64,000 bases of DNA from JALYGY01 sp963800975 (GTDB taxonomy: Bacteria > Actinomycetota > Rubrobacteria > Rubrobacterales > Rubrobacteraceae). The position numbers were made by a program, and so were the translations under genes. The notes beneath the pieces were generated by a model. The model did no database searches. It was given only the letters and a program-made list of their open reading frames with translations, and was not told where the DNA came from. The stretch covers positions 124,001-188,000 of the forward strand of contig CAWDDB010000002.1 of NCBI GenBank assembly GCA_963800975.1, written 5' to 3'. Below are positions 1-7,786 of the stretch, piece after piece (position 1 is the stretch's first letter; every line of letters begins with the position of its first letter).

Positions 1-1
1 G

Positions 2-592
2 GAGGAGTCGCGCGAGGCGGTCGAGCGTCTACGCGAGCTGGGGCTGGAGGTGGCCATGATCACGGGCGACGATCCCCGCACGGCCAGCGCAGTAGCGCGC
101 GAGCTCGGGATAGAGAGGGTGATGGCGGGCGTGCACCCGCGGGACAAGGCTGCCGAGGTAGAGCGGCTGCAAGAGCGGGGCGAGCGGGTGGCGATGGTTG
201 GGGACGGCGTCAACGACGCGCCGGCCCTGGCGCAGGCCGACGTCGGCGTCTCCATAGGCGCCGGCTCCGACGTGGCGGTCGAGGCTTCGGACCTCACCCT
301 GATCTCGGGCGACGTGCGCGGCGTGGCCCGCGCCATTGAGTTGTCGAAGGCGACGGTGAGGAACATAAAGCAGAACCTGTTCTGGGCCTTCGCGTACAAC
401 GTCGCGCTCATCCCGGTCGCCGCGGGAATCCTTTACCCGCTCTTCGCCGGGGGCACGGTGCCCGAGGTCCTGAATCCCTTCCTCGGGGAGTACGGCTTCC
501 TCAACCCCGTGCTCGCGGCGGCGGCGATGGCGCTCTCCAGCGTGAGCGTGGTGAGCAACGCACTCAGGTTGCGCGGTCTAAAAGTCGGCTAG
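2..592 (+). CDS. copA: Cu+-exporting P-type ATPase, C-terminal part (truncated by window start)
   Basis: The frame is open from the first bases, so only the last ~196 residues are present. They cover the end of the P domain and the last membrane segments. The hinge motif GDGVNDAPA is intact. The penultimate membrane helix carries the N-x6-YN pattern (NLFWAFAYN) and the last one carries MALSS; both are typical of P1B-1 copper(I) pumps rather than Zn/Cd pumps. The pump would expel Cu+ across the cytoplasmic membrane using ATP. A CsoR repressor gene follows by 15 bases and a CopZ-like chaperone lies 1.7 kb downstream, which supports a copper role. Phosphorylation and metal-binding N-terminal domains lie outside the window and cannot be judged. 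Confidence 0.93.
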   Translation, partial: EESREAVERLRELGLEVAMITGDDPRTASAVARELGIERVMAGVHPRDKAAEVERLQERGERVAMVGDGVNDAPALAQADVGVSIGAGSDVAVEASDLTLISGDVRGVARAIELSKATVRNIKQNLFWAFAYNVALIPVAAGILYPLFAGGTVPEVLNPFLGEYGFLNPVLAAAAMALSSVSVVSNALRLRGLKVG

Positions 593-607
593 GGAAAGGC
601 ACGGGAG

Positions 608-934
608 TTGGACGCGACGCGGGACGACCAGCAGGTAACGTCGGAGACGGCCCACGGCTACATCAAAGCCAGGGACAAGGAGCTGCTCCAGAACCGGCTA
701 AGGAGGATCGAGGGCCAGGTACGGGGCGTGCAGCGCATGGTGGGTGAGGAGGCCTATTGTGTCGACGTCCTCACCCAGATCGCCAGCGTCGTCTCGGCGC
801 TGGAGAAGGTTGGCACCATCCTGCTCAAGGACCACGTCGAGCACTGCGTCAGGGAGTCCATCGAACATGGCGACGACGCGGACGCGAAGATTCGGGAGCT
901 GACCGCCGCCGTCGAACGCTTTCTGAGGGTCTAG
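608..934 (+). CDS. csoR: Copper-sensing transcriptional repressor CsoR
   Basis: A 108-residue DUF156/CsoR family protein. The Cu+ ligand set is visible as Cys51, His76 and Cys80, with the same 25- and 4-residue spacing as the Cys-His-Cys set of M. tuberculosis CsoR. The basic stretch NRLRRIEGQVRGV is the family's DNA-contact helix. CsoR binds operator DNA in the apo form and releases it on Cu+ binding, derepressing copper efflux genes. The start is TTG at 608. It lies between the P-type ATPase and a P450 gene on the same strand with very short gaps, so it probably controls this whole copper operon. Confidence 0.95.
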   Translation: MDATRDDQQVTSETAHGYIKARDKELLQNRLRRIEGQVRGVQRMVGEEAYCVDVLTQIASVVSALEKVGTILLKDHVEHCVRESIEHGDDADAKIRELTAAVERFLRV

Positions 935-938
935 GGCG

Positions 939-2324
939 GTGGCGGCTCTCACCAGCAAGCTGCCCTCCGGCCCGAAAGGACGCCCGGTCATCGGCAACAT
1001 GCTCGACTACTCGCGGGACCCTCTGGGTTACCTGACGCGTTGCTCGCGCGAGTACGGCGACGTCGTGAAACTGCGGTTCCCCGGCACGCTCGCGTACCTG
1101 ATCTCGCACCCGGATCACGTCGAGCAGGTGCTCGTCAAGAACAACCGCAACTTCATCAAGGACCGCTACACCCGCATGCAGTTGAGCGTCCTCGGCAACG
1201 GGCTCCTGGTCAACGACGGAGACTTCTGGCGCCGCCAGCGACGGCTGGCCCAGCCCGCCTTCCACCGCCGCCGCGTGGAGGCCTACGGCGAGACGATGGT
1301 GGCCTACACCGAACGGCTGCTGCAAGATTGGCAGGACGGCGAGTTCCGCGACGTCCACAGGGAGATGATGCGCCTGACGCTCGAGATCGTCGCCAAGACG
1401 TTGCTCGACGCGGACATAGCCCGCGAGGCCGAGGGCGTCGGGGACGCGCTTGGCAGGATCATGGACTACTTCTCGGACCAGGGCAGCGGCTCGTTCCTCC
1501 GGCTTCTCCCCGAGAGCGTGCCTACCCCGGCCAACCTGCGCTACCGCCGCGCGGTCGGGCAGCTGGACGGGCTCATCTACTCCATCATCGAGGAGCGCCG
1601 GCGTAGCGGCGAGGACACGGGCGACCTCCTTTCCATGCTGCTTCACGCCGAGGACGAAGACGGCAACCGCATGGATCCCGAACAGCTCAGGGACGAGGTG
1701 ATGACCGTCGTCCTCGCGGGCCACGAGACCACCGCCATAGCCCTGTCCTGGACCTTCTATCTGCTCGGCCAGAACCCGGAGACGGAGGCGAAGCTCTCGT
1801 CCGAGCTGCGGGATGTCCTCGACGGAAGGGCACCGGCCGTCGGCGATCTCCCCCGGCTGCGTTACGCCGACGCGGTGATAAGAGAGTCCATGCGCCTCTA
1901 CCCGCCGGCCTGGGCCGTCGGCCGGGAGGCCATCGGGGATTGCGAGGTCGGGGGCTACCACGTTCCCAGGAAGACCCAGATGTTCATCAGCCAGTACGTG
2001 ATGCACCGAGACCCCCGCTCTTTCGAACACCCCGATGCCTTCGACCCCGACCGCTGGCTCGACGGCCGCACGGAGGGCCTGCCCGCCTACGCCTACTTCC
2101 CGTTCGGGGGCGGGCCCAGGCTTTGCATCGGCAGCAGCTTCGCCAGGATGGAGACCGTGCTGCTGCTCGCTACTATCGCACGCGAGTTCCGCCTCGACCC
2201 CGTCCCCGGAGAGACGCCCGTTCCGCAGCCCTCGATCACGTTGCGGCCCCGCGGTGGCGTCAAGATGAAGCTGAATAAGAGACAGGCGGAGCAACGGGAA
2301 CCAGCAGAAAGGAGCCGCTCATGA
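939..2324 (+). CDS. Cytochrome P450
   Basis: A 461-residue soluble P450 with no membrane anchor. Visible landmarks are the I-helix oxygen-activation motif AGHETT (residues 260-265), the K-helix ExxR (Glu316, Arg319) and the heme-binding loop FGGGPRLCIG with the thiolate ligand Cys396. The overall pattern (RRQRRLAQPAFH in the C helix, long C-terminal region) resembles CYP4/CYP102-like fatty-acid or hydrocarbon hydroxylases, but the substrate cannot be read from sequence. The start is GTG, 4 bases after csoR stops. The 3' end overlaps the next copper gene by ATGA, so it is co-translated with copper genes, which is unusual. No dedicated redox partner is adjacent. Confidence 0.95.
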   Translation: MAALTSKLPSGPKGRPVIGNMLDYSRDPLGYLTRCSREYGDVVKLRFPGTLAYLISHPDHVEQVLVKNNRNFIKDRYTRMQLSVLGNGLLVNDGDFWRRQRRLAQPAFHRRRVEAYGETMVAYTERLLQDWQDGEFRDVHREMMRLTLEIVAKTLLDADIAREAEGVGDALGRIMDYFSDQGSGSFLRLLPESVPTPANLRYRRAVGQLDGLIYSIIEERRRSGEDTGDLLSMLLHAEDEDGNRMDPEQLRDEVMTVVLAGHETTAIALSWTFYLLGQNPETEAKLSSELRDVLDGRAPAVGDLPRLRYADAVIRESMRLYPPAWAVGREAIGDCEVGGYHVPRKTQMFISQYVMHRDPRSFEHPDAFDPDRWLDGRTEGLPAYAYFPFGGGPRLCIGSSFARMETVLLLATIAREFRLDPVPGETPVPQPSITLRPRGGVKMKLNKRQAEQREPAERSRS

Positions 2325-2545
2325 CCCACGCAAAGTTCAGCGTGCCGGACATGAGCTGCGCCCACTGCAAGGCGGCCGTCGAGGACGAGCTGAACAAGCT
2401 CTCCGGCACCGAAGGGTCCCGCGCTGACGTGGAGAACGGCGTCGTCGAGGTGTCCTACGAAGAAGGCCGCGTCACCACGTCGCAGCTGAAGAACGCCATC
2501 CAGGAAGCCGGCTACACGGTGGTCGCGCAGGAAGGAGCAAGGTGA
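2321..2545 (+). CDS. copZ: CopZ-like heavy-metal-associated (HMA) copper chaperone
   Basis: A 74-residue protein consisting of a single HMA domain. The metal site MSCAHC (CxxC) is near residues 11-16, and the beta-alpha-beta-beta-alpha-beta pattern ends in NAIQEAGYTV. Proteins of this type carry Cu+ in the cytoplasm and hand it to CopA or to CsoR. The ATG overlaps the P450 stop by 4 bases, and its own stop overlaps the next gene's GTG, so the three genes are translationally coupled. Confidence 0.92.
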   Translation: MTHAKFSVPDMSCAHCKAAVEDELNKLSGTEGSRADVENGVVEVSYEEGRVTTSQLKNAIQEAGYTVVAQEGAR

Positions 2546-2997
2546 CCCCGGCGGGTTCTACGCTGAACAGGCTGGCGTTCAGCGCGACGGCGCACTGCCT
2601 AACCGGGTGCGCCATCGGCGAGGTGTTGGGTATGATCATCGGTACCGCGCTTGGGTGGGGCACCGTGGCAACCATCGCGCTCGCCGTGGTGCTCGCGTTC
2701 TTCTTCGGCTACTCACTGACGATGCTCCCGCTGTTGAGGTCCGGGTTGGCGCTCGGGACGGTGCTGCCGCTGGCGTTCGCCTCCGACACGCTCTCGATTA
2801 CGGTCATGGAGATCGTGGACAACCTGGTGATGGTGGCCGTCCCGGGCGCCATGGAGGCCGGGCTGACCAGCCTCCTGTTCTGGGGCAGCCTGGCGTTCGC
2901 GCTGGCCGTCGCCTTCGTGGTCGCGTTCCCGGTCAACCGCTGGCTCATCGCCCGCGGCAAGGGGCACGCGGTCGTGCACGAGTACCACAAGCATTGA
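2542..2997 (+). CDS. DUF4396 membrane protein
   Basis: A 151-residue protein with about four hydrophobic segments. The N-terminal signature AHCLTGCAIGEVLGM, with two cysteines and a histidine inside or next to a membrane helix, is characteristic of DUF4396 proteins, which often sit beside copper genes. The C-terminus carries several histidines (VVHEYHKH). The start is GTG, overlapping the copZ stop (GTGA). The location suggests a membrane step in copper handling; the biochemical function is not established. Confidence 0.8.
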   Translation: MTPAGSTLNRLAFSATAHCLTGCAIGEVLGMIIGTALGWGTVATIALAVVLAFFFGYSLTMLPLLRSGLALGTVLPLAFASDTLSITVMEIVDNLVMVAVPGAMEAGLTSLLFWGSLAFALAVAFVVAFPVNRWLIARGKGHAVVHEYHKH

Positions 2998-3009
2998 ATA
3001 GTGAATTTG

Positions 3010-3077
3010 GAATTAGGAATGAGGAGTTGGCTGCTCGAACGCACAATTCCGCATTCCTAATTCCTCATTCCTAATTC
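3010..3077. repeat. AT-rich inverted repeat between convergent genes
   Basis: Two perfect 16-base arms, 3010-3025 and 3062-3077, are inverse complements built from the words GAATTAGGAATG / CATTCCTAATTC. The right arm carries an extra direct copy of CATTCCTAATTC at 3052-3063. The stretch is strikingly AT-rich for this genome. It lies between the 3' ends of the DUF4396 and acoX genes and could act as a bidirectional terminator, but the word repetition looks more like a dispersed palindromic element. Confidence 0.75.
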
Positions 3078-4104
3078 AGCAACCTGCTAGCAGGTTGCTG
3101 CGCGCGGCTTCGCGCATCACGGCTCCGACGTCGATGGTTAGTGGGCCTTCCGGGCTGAGGAACACCTCGACCTCGTCGCGCGGCCCGAGCTCTATCTCCC
3201 GCTCGCCGTCGAGGGCCAGGCTCCCGGCCTTCGGCTCCAGTTGCACGGTCTCGCCTGGTTCGATCCGCCGCCACTCCGCCACCCCGACCGGTGTAACTAG
3301 ACCGGGGGAAAGGGGGACTTTGAGCACCGTATCCGCCTCCGCGGGGGCGGCCAGCCGGAGGTGCAGGCCGTGCGGGTCATCGCGCCCTACGGGGTCGAGT
3401 AGTCCGGCTATCGCCGAGAGCCCGACCGCCTCGGGGGAGGCCGAGGCAACGACGAGCTCCGAGATGTCGGCGGGCCGCCACAGGGCCCGCGCGCCCACGA
3501 AACGCTCGGAGGTCATGGCCACGTCCACGAGGGCGTACTCGTCCTCCGCCTCGCCGTTCAGGCTGACACGCAGGATCTTCTCGCGCCTCAGCACCGCCGT
3601 GTCCTCGATCTGACCGGTCGCGACGAGCCCGGTCGCGAGCCCCGCGATGGTGGCCTCCTGCATCTTCGGGAACACGTTGTTGGTCCCGGTGGAGAGCGTG
3701 CAGATCGGGACGTCGGCGTCGCAGTGGCGCGCCACGATGCGGTTCGTCCCGTCGCCGCCCAGCACGACGATGGCCTGGACGCCCCGGGATCTCATCTCGC
3801 CGACGGCGTGGACCGTGTCGCGCGCGGCGTGCCTGACCTTCATCTCTATCAACTCGAACTCCGGCAGCGCTTGCGGGCGCTCGCTTGCCGCGTTGGCGCG
3901 CATGTTCGCCTCGAGCCCGTCGAAGAGCCCCGAGGCCGCCGGCATCATCATGACCTTCTCCGCCCCGACGGCGGCGAGGCCAACCATCAGGCGGAAGACC
4001 ATGTTGCCCTTCTCGGCGTTGTCGAAGACCGAGGCGCCGGCGACCAGCCGCCGGATGTCCCTGCCCGAGGCGGGGTTGGCGATGATCCCGACCGTTACCG
4101 GCAA
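3076..4104 (-). CDS. acoX: AcoX-like ATP-NAD kinase-fold protein
   Basis: A 342-residue protein of the ATP-NAD/diacylglycerol kinase fold. Visible motifs are the N-terminal GIIANPASGRD, the GGDGTNR nucleotide loop and STGTNNVFP. This combination is typical of AcoX, encoded in acetoin dehydrogenase operons and of still uncertain biochemical role. It is the last gene of the acoA-acoB-acoC-acoX set on the minus strand, 46 bases after acoC. The last residues derive from a palindromic repeat, so the native C-terminus may have been altered. Known: family and operon association. Inferred: participation in acetoin or 2-oxo-acid catabolism. Confidence 0.88.
   Translation of the reverse strand: MPVTVGIIANPASGRDIRRLVAGASVFDNAEKGNMVFRLMVGLAAVGAEKVMMMPAASGLFDGLEANMRANAASERPQALPEFELIEMKVRHAARDTVHAVGEMRSRGVQAIVVLGGDGTNRIVARHCDADVPICTLSTGTNNVFPKMQEATIAGLATGLVATGQIEDTAVLRREKILRVSLNGEAEDEYALVDVAMTSERFVGARALWRPADISELVVASASPEAVGLSAIAGLLDPVGRDDPHGLHLRLAAPAEADTVLKVPLSPGLVTPVGVAEWRRIEPGETVQLEPKAGSLALDGEREIELGPRDEVEVFLSPEGPLTIDVGAVMREAARSNLLAGC
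3078..3099. repeat. 22-bp perfect palindrome at the 3' end of acoX
   Basis: A perfect palindrome centred on CTGCTAGCAG directly abuts the AT-rich inverted repeat and overlaps the acoX stop codon. It encodes the last acoX residues (SNLLAGC). A second small hairpin (GCGCGCGGCTTCGCGC) follows inside the gene. The arrangement suggests that a repeat element inserted at, or replaced, the original acoX terminus. Confidence 0.7.
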
Positions 4105-4150
4105 GAGGCGGCTACGCTTCGCGAGCCGGGAGCCGGGGCATCACGACCCC

Positions 4151-5284
4151 CTACCGCTGCCCGAGGCCGTCCAGGAACTCGCCGATCAGGCGGTTCGTCC
4201 GCCCGGCGGACTCCATCTGCGGCATGTGTCCCGTGTTTTCGAGGGTCTCGACGCGGGCCCCATCCGGCGCGTTCTCCGTGTGCGCGACCGGGATGATCCG
4301 GTCGTCGTTCCCCCACACCACCAGGATAGGAACCTCGACCCCGGAGAGGTCGGGCACGCCGGCCTGCTTACCGTCGGGGAAGAGATTGTCAGCCGTCTTG
4401 CGCAGCGCCTCGTCCACCCCGTCCATCCGCTTGAAGCGCAGCTCGTCGTTCACGAGGTCCCGCGTCACGAGGTCGGGGTCGGCGAACAGGAGCTGCAGGG
4501 CGTTCTTCATCTCCTTGCGGCGGTTGGCCGCGATAAAGCCCTCGATGTATTCGCCGTTGATCTCCTCCCCCAGCCCCACGCTGGCGACGAGGACGAGCGA
4601 GGCGGCCCTGTCCGGGTGCGCGAGGGCGAACGAGATCGCGACCGCGCCGCCCAGGGAGTGCCCGACCAGATGAGCCTGCTCGATGCCCTGGGTGTCCATG
4701 AAACCCGCGACGGCGCTCACGAAGGACTCGAGGTCGCCCTCCCCCACGTCCTTCGAGGACCCGCCGTGGCCCGGCAGGTCGATCGCGTAGACGGTGCGCG
4801 GGGCCTCCGAGAGGGCCTCCTGGTTAAAGACCCAGATGTTGATGTCGCCGCCGAAGCCGTGCAGGAGCAGGAGGGGTGTGCCCTCGTCGTCCCCGAGCTT
4901 CAAGAACTGGAGGTTGCGGCCGCCTACCTCGACCGTCTCGGGCTGGGGGCCCGCGGCCTCGGCCGCCGCCTCCTCGGGGTCGAATGTCGAGTGGAACTCC
5001 TCGACGAACGAGTCGACCTCCTCGTCCGGCACGTCGGGAGGCGCGATCACGGCGAGCAGGCCGCCGACGGGCAGCACCTCGCCCTCGTCGGCTACCCGCC
5101 GGCGGAGGACGCCCCCCGCCGGCGCTTCGACCGCGTTGTTGATCTTCTCGGACTCGACCTCGACGACCTCGTCACCCTTGTCGAGCTCGGTGCCCTCCTC
5201 GACGAGCCACTGGACGACGGTCCCCTCGGTCATCGAGAGGCCCCACTTGGGCATCCCGAGTTTGGAGATCTGGGCTTCGCTCAC
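4151..5284 (-). CDS. acoC: Acetoin dehydrogenase E2-type protein: lipoyl domain fused to alpha/beta hydrolase
   Basis: A 377-residue AcoC-type protein. Residues 1-80 form a lipoyl domain with the modified lysine in VESEKINN (Lys47). After an acidic/Ala-rich linker, residues ~118-377 form an alpha/beta hydrolase fold with the nucleophile elbow GHSLGG (Ser210), the oxyanion segment LLHGFGG and a late His in ENTGHMPQ. AcoC accepts the acyl group from E1 and transfers it to CoA. The start overlaps the acoB stop by 4 bases. A classical E2 catalytic domain is absent, which separates this from pyruvate dehydrogenase E2. Confidence 0.93.
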   Translation of the reverse strand: MSEAQISKLGMPKWGLSMTEGTVVQWLVEEGTELDKGDEVVEVESEKINNAVEAPAGGVLRRRVADEGEVLPVGGLLAVIAPPDVPDEEVDSFVEEFHSTFDPEEAAAEAAGPQPETVEVGGRNLQFLKLGDDEGTPLLLLHGFGGDINIWVFNQEALSEAPRTVYAIDLPGHGGSSKDVGEGDLESFVSAVAGFMDTQGIEQAHLVGHSLGGAVAISFALAHPDRAASLVLVASVGLGEEINGEYIEGFIAANRRKEMKNALQLLFADPDLVTRDLVNDELRFKRMDGVDEALRKTADNLFPDGKQAGVPDLSGVEVPILVVWGNDDRIIPVAHTENAPDGARVETLENTGHMPQMESAGRTNRLIGEFLDGLGQR

Positions 5285-6300
5285 GCGCGAGCACCCGCGC
5301 CCGTGACCTCCCTGACCGCCTCGACCACGCGCTCGGGGTCAGGGACGTACAGGTCCTCGAGCGTCGGGCTGAACGGCGGCGGCGTGTGCGGCGGCGTAAC
5401 CATCTTCGGCGCGGCCTTCAGGTCGTCGAAGCAATTCTGCGCGACGAGCGCCGCCACGTCCGTCGCCATGCCGCACCTGGGGCTCGCCTCGTCCACGACC
5501 ACCAGCCGGCCCGTATTCTCGACCGACTCGTAGATCGTGTCCTCGTCCAGCGGCGAGGTGGTCCTGGGGTCCACGATCTCGCACTCTATGCCTTCGTCCG
5601 AGAGCGATTCCGCGGCCTGCTCGGCCATCGAAACCATGCGTCCTATGGCGACTATGGTCACGTCGTCGCCCTCGCGCACGTACTCGGCCTCCCCGAGGGG
5701 CACGGTGTAGGACTCCTCAGGCACATCGCCCTCGACGGCGTAGAGGACCTTGTTCTCGAAGAACATCACAGGATCGTCGTCCCGGATCGAGGCTATGAGC
5801 AGCCCCTTCGCGTCGTACGGGTTGCTCGGTATCACCACCTTGAGGCCTGGTACGTGGGTGAAGATCGGGTAGAGGCTCTGCGAGTGCTGGCTGGCGGCCC
5901 GGATACCGGCCCCGTACATAGTCCTTATGACCATCGGGGTCTTGGCCTTGCCGCCGAACATGTAGCGGAACTTCGCGGCCTGGTTGTAGATCTGATCCAT
6001 GCACACGCCGAAGAAGTCCACGAACATCAGCTCCGCCACGGGGCGCAGCCCCGAGCAGGCCGCCCCGGCGGCCGCCCCGATAAAGGCAGACTCGCTGATC
6101 GGGGTGTCCATGATGCGGTCCGGGAACTGTGCGTAGAGCCCCTTGGTAACGCCCATGACGCCGCCCCAGGCGTCCATCTCGCCGGGACTCCCGGTCCCGC
6201 CCACGTTGTCCTCGCCGAAGACGACGACGGTCTCGTCGCGCTCCATCTCCTGGGCGAGCGCCTCGTTGATCGCCTGCATGTACGTTATGCTTCGCGCCAC
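5281..6300 (-). CDS. acoB: Acetoin/2-oxo-acid dehydrogenase E1 beta subunit
   Basis: About 339 residues; transketolase-type beta subunit of a thiamine diphosphate E1. Recognisable segments are VVFGEDNVGG near the N-terminus, the PISE...GAA...GLRPVAELMF block and the C-terminal domain beginning VREGDDVTIVAIG. The GTG at 6300 is chosen because GGGAGG sits 4 bases upstream. An in-frame TTG at 6333 would add 11 residues but lacks a good ribosome site. It follows acoA by 45 bases and overlaps acoC, and together with AcoA would oxidise acetoin or a related substrate. Confidence 0.93.
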   Translation of the reverse strand: MARSITYMQAINEALAQEMERDETVVVFGEDNVGGTGSPGEMDAWGGVMGVTKGLYAQFPDRIMDTPISESAFIGAAAGAACSGLRPVAELMFVDFFGVCMDQIYNQAAKFRYMFGGKAKTPMVIRTMYGAGIRAASQHSQSLYPIFTHVPGLKVVIPSNPYDAKGLLIASIRDDDPVMFFENKVLYAVEGDVPEESYTVPLGEAEYVREGDDVTIVAIGRMVSMAEQAAESLSDEGIECEIVDPRTTSPLDEDTIYESVENTGRLVVVDEASPRCGMATDVAALVAQNCFDDLKAAPKMVTPPHTPPPFSPTLEDLYVPDPERVVEAVREVTGAGARA

Positions 6301-6345
6301 TGTGCCTCCCTCTGGTCGGCGGGCAACAGGCAAATCACCTGTAGC

Positions 6346-7335
6346 CTAGTAAGAGACGTACACGTCCGTGAGCAGCTTGTCCTCGGACGGTTCCGGTGCG
6401 GCCTTGGCGCCCTCGACGGCCTCGTCTATGAGCCGCTTGACCTCTTCGTCTACCTCGTCGAGCTCCGACTCGTCGATGAGGTCGGCGCTCGTGACGCGGT
6501 CGCGGAAGAGCATCAGGCAATCCTTTTCGGCCCGGATCTCGTCTACCTCGTTCTCGGCGCGGTAGGTCTGGGCGTCGCCCTCGAAGTGGCCGAAGTAGCG
6601 GTTTACCTTGCACTCGACGAGCGTCGGGCCGCCGCCCTCGCGCGCCCGCCGGATGGCCTCGCCGGCGGCCTCGTGCACCGCGAAGAAGTCGTGGCCGTCC
6701 ACGGTGATGCCGGGCATGGAGAAACCATCCGCCCGCTTGGCGATATCTATGCCCTTGGAGGAGAACGCCTGCGCCGTCGCCTCGGCGTAGCCGTTGTTCT
6801 CGATCACGAAGATGACCGGAAGGTCCCACGCGCTCGCCAGGTTCAGGCTCTCCAGGAACGTGCCCTGGTTCGCGCCGCCGTCGCCGGTAAACGATATCCC
6901 CACCTGCTTCGTGCCCCGGATCTTGGCCGAGAGCCCTACGCCGCACACCAGCGGAGGCCCGCCGCCGACGATGCCGTTGGCGCCGAGCATGCCCTTGCCG
7001 ATGTCGGCGATGTGCATCGAGCCGCCCTTGCCGCGGCAGATGCCGTCGTCCTTGCCGTAGATCTCCAGCATCATGCCCTTGACGTCGCAGCCCTTGGCGA
7101 TGGAGTGGCCGTGGCCCCGGTGTGTGCTCGCAACGTAGTCGTCGCCGTCGAGGTGCGCCATGAACCCGGCCGCGATGGCCTCCTCCCCGGCGTACAGGTG
7201 GACGAAGCCCGGGATCTCACCCGTCGCGAACTCGGTGTGCAGCCGCTCCTCGAACTCCCTGATGGTCCTCATCATCCGATACGCGTCGAGCAATTCCTCC
7301 TTGCTTAACTGCCGCGCGCCGGCAACTTCCGTCAT
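6346..7335 (-). CDS. acoA: Acetoin/2-oxo-acid dehydrogenase E1 alpha subunit
   Basis: A 329-residue thiamine diphosphate enzyme subunit. The TPP motif starts at GDGGANQG and ends at ENNGYA, the usual GDG-x(~25)-NN spacing. GGSMHIAD and STHRGHGH are conserved E1 alpha segments. The length is typical of AcoA. It is the first gene of the acoABCX operon, and a clear promoter lies 40-70 bases upstream. No E3 (dihydrolipoamide dehydrogenase) gene is in the window, so E3 must be shared or encoded elsewhere. Confidence 0.94.
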   Translation of the reverse strand: MTEVAGARQLSKEELLDAYRMMRTIREFEERLHTEFATGEIPGFVHLYAGEEAIAAGFMAHLDGDDYVASTHRGHGHSIAKGCDVKGMMLEIYGKDDGICRGKGGSMHIADIGKGMLGANGIVGGGPPLVCGVGLSAKIRGTKQVGISFTGDGGANQGTFLESLNLASAWDLPVIFVIENNGYAEATAQAFSSKGIDIAKRADGFSMPGITVDGHDFFAVHEAAGEAIRRAREGGGPTLVECKVNRYFGHFEGDAQTYRAENEVDEIRAEKDCLMLFRDRVTSADLIDESELDEVDEEVKRLIDEAVEGAKAAPEPSEDKLLTDVYVSY

Positions 7336-7373
7336 CTTTCCTCCTTTTGCACGCTATCCCCAGGTAACAGGTC

Positions 7374-7402
7374 ACAATATCCGGGCCGCATTTCCCCGTC
7401 AA
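7374..7402 (-). promoter_or_regulatory. Predicted sigma-70-type promoter of acoABCX
   Basis: Read on the minus strand, TTGACG (7402-7397) and TATTGT (7379-7374) are separated by exactly 17 bases. Transcription would start near 7367, giving a ~30-base leader before the acoA start at 7335, where AAAGGAGGAAAG supplies a ribosome site. Confidence 0.7.
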
Positions 7403-7417
7403 GACAAAGAGGGAGCT

Positions 7418-7446
7418 TTGCGCGAGAGCCGCGGCCGGACTAAGAT
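7418..7446 (+). promoter_or_regulatory. Predicted sigma-70-type promoter for the small gene at 7508
   Basis: TTGCGC (7418-7423) and TAAGAT (7441-7446) are separated by 17 bases on the plus strand. Transcription would start near 7453, about 55 bases upstream of the ATG. It is back-to-back with the acoABCX promoter, so both could respond to one regulator bound between them. Confidence 0.5.
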
Positions 7447-7507
7447 CCCGGCCTGGGTACCTGGCGTATGGGGATCGCGAAGGCCAGACCCGGACGGAAG
7501 GAGAGGC

Positions 7508-7699
7508 ATGGAGATACCCAAAGCCATGATCGTGGAGCGCATTCGTAGCCAGCAAGGCGCCGAGAAGGCCAGCGAGGCCGACAACGAGCTGCCCGACAAG
7601 GTGGACACCGAGGCCGACTCGGGCCTGCTCCGGAAGTACGGCATCGACCCTGAAGAGCTCGGCGCCGATCTCGGCGGTCAGGCTCCCGAAGCGGGATAG
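7508..7699 (+). CDS. Small conserved-looking hypothetical protein (63 aa)
   Basis: A 63-residue acidic, soluble protein starting at ATG 7508 with GGAAGGAGAGG just upstream. It has no signal peptide, membrane helix or cysteines. The C-terminal half (DSGLLRKYGIDPEELGADLGG) looks structured and helical. It stands alone between the divergent aco promoter and a terminator. Good ribosome site and promoter support it as a real gene; I do not recognise a family. Confidence 0.6.
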   Translation: MEIPKAMIVERIRSQQGAEKASEADNELPDKVDTEADSGLLRKYGIDPEELGADLGGQAPEAG

Positions 7700-7757
7700 G
7701 AGCATTCGGCGCGGATGGCCCCAGGGCTTGGGCCGGCTTCGCCACGCGCGTTAGGCC

Positions 7758-7779
7758 ACCGCCACCAATTGGTGGCGGT
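7758..7779. terminator. Palindromic terminator between convergent genes
   Basis: A perfect 22-bp palindrome with 9-bp GC-rich arms (ACCGCCACC / GGTGGCGGT) around AATT lies between the convergent small gene (ends 7699) and the methyltransferase gene (ends 7787). No strong U tract follows on either side, but the position fits a shared terminator. Confidence 0.6.
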
Positions 7780-7786
7780 CTCGTGG

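Noticed and set aside
3647..5533. Long plus-strand open frame of 628 codons
   Set aside because: It is antisense to acoX, acoC and acoB, which have full family motifs. Long open antisense frames are expected at this GC content.
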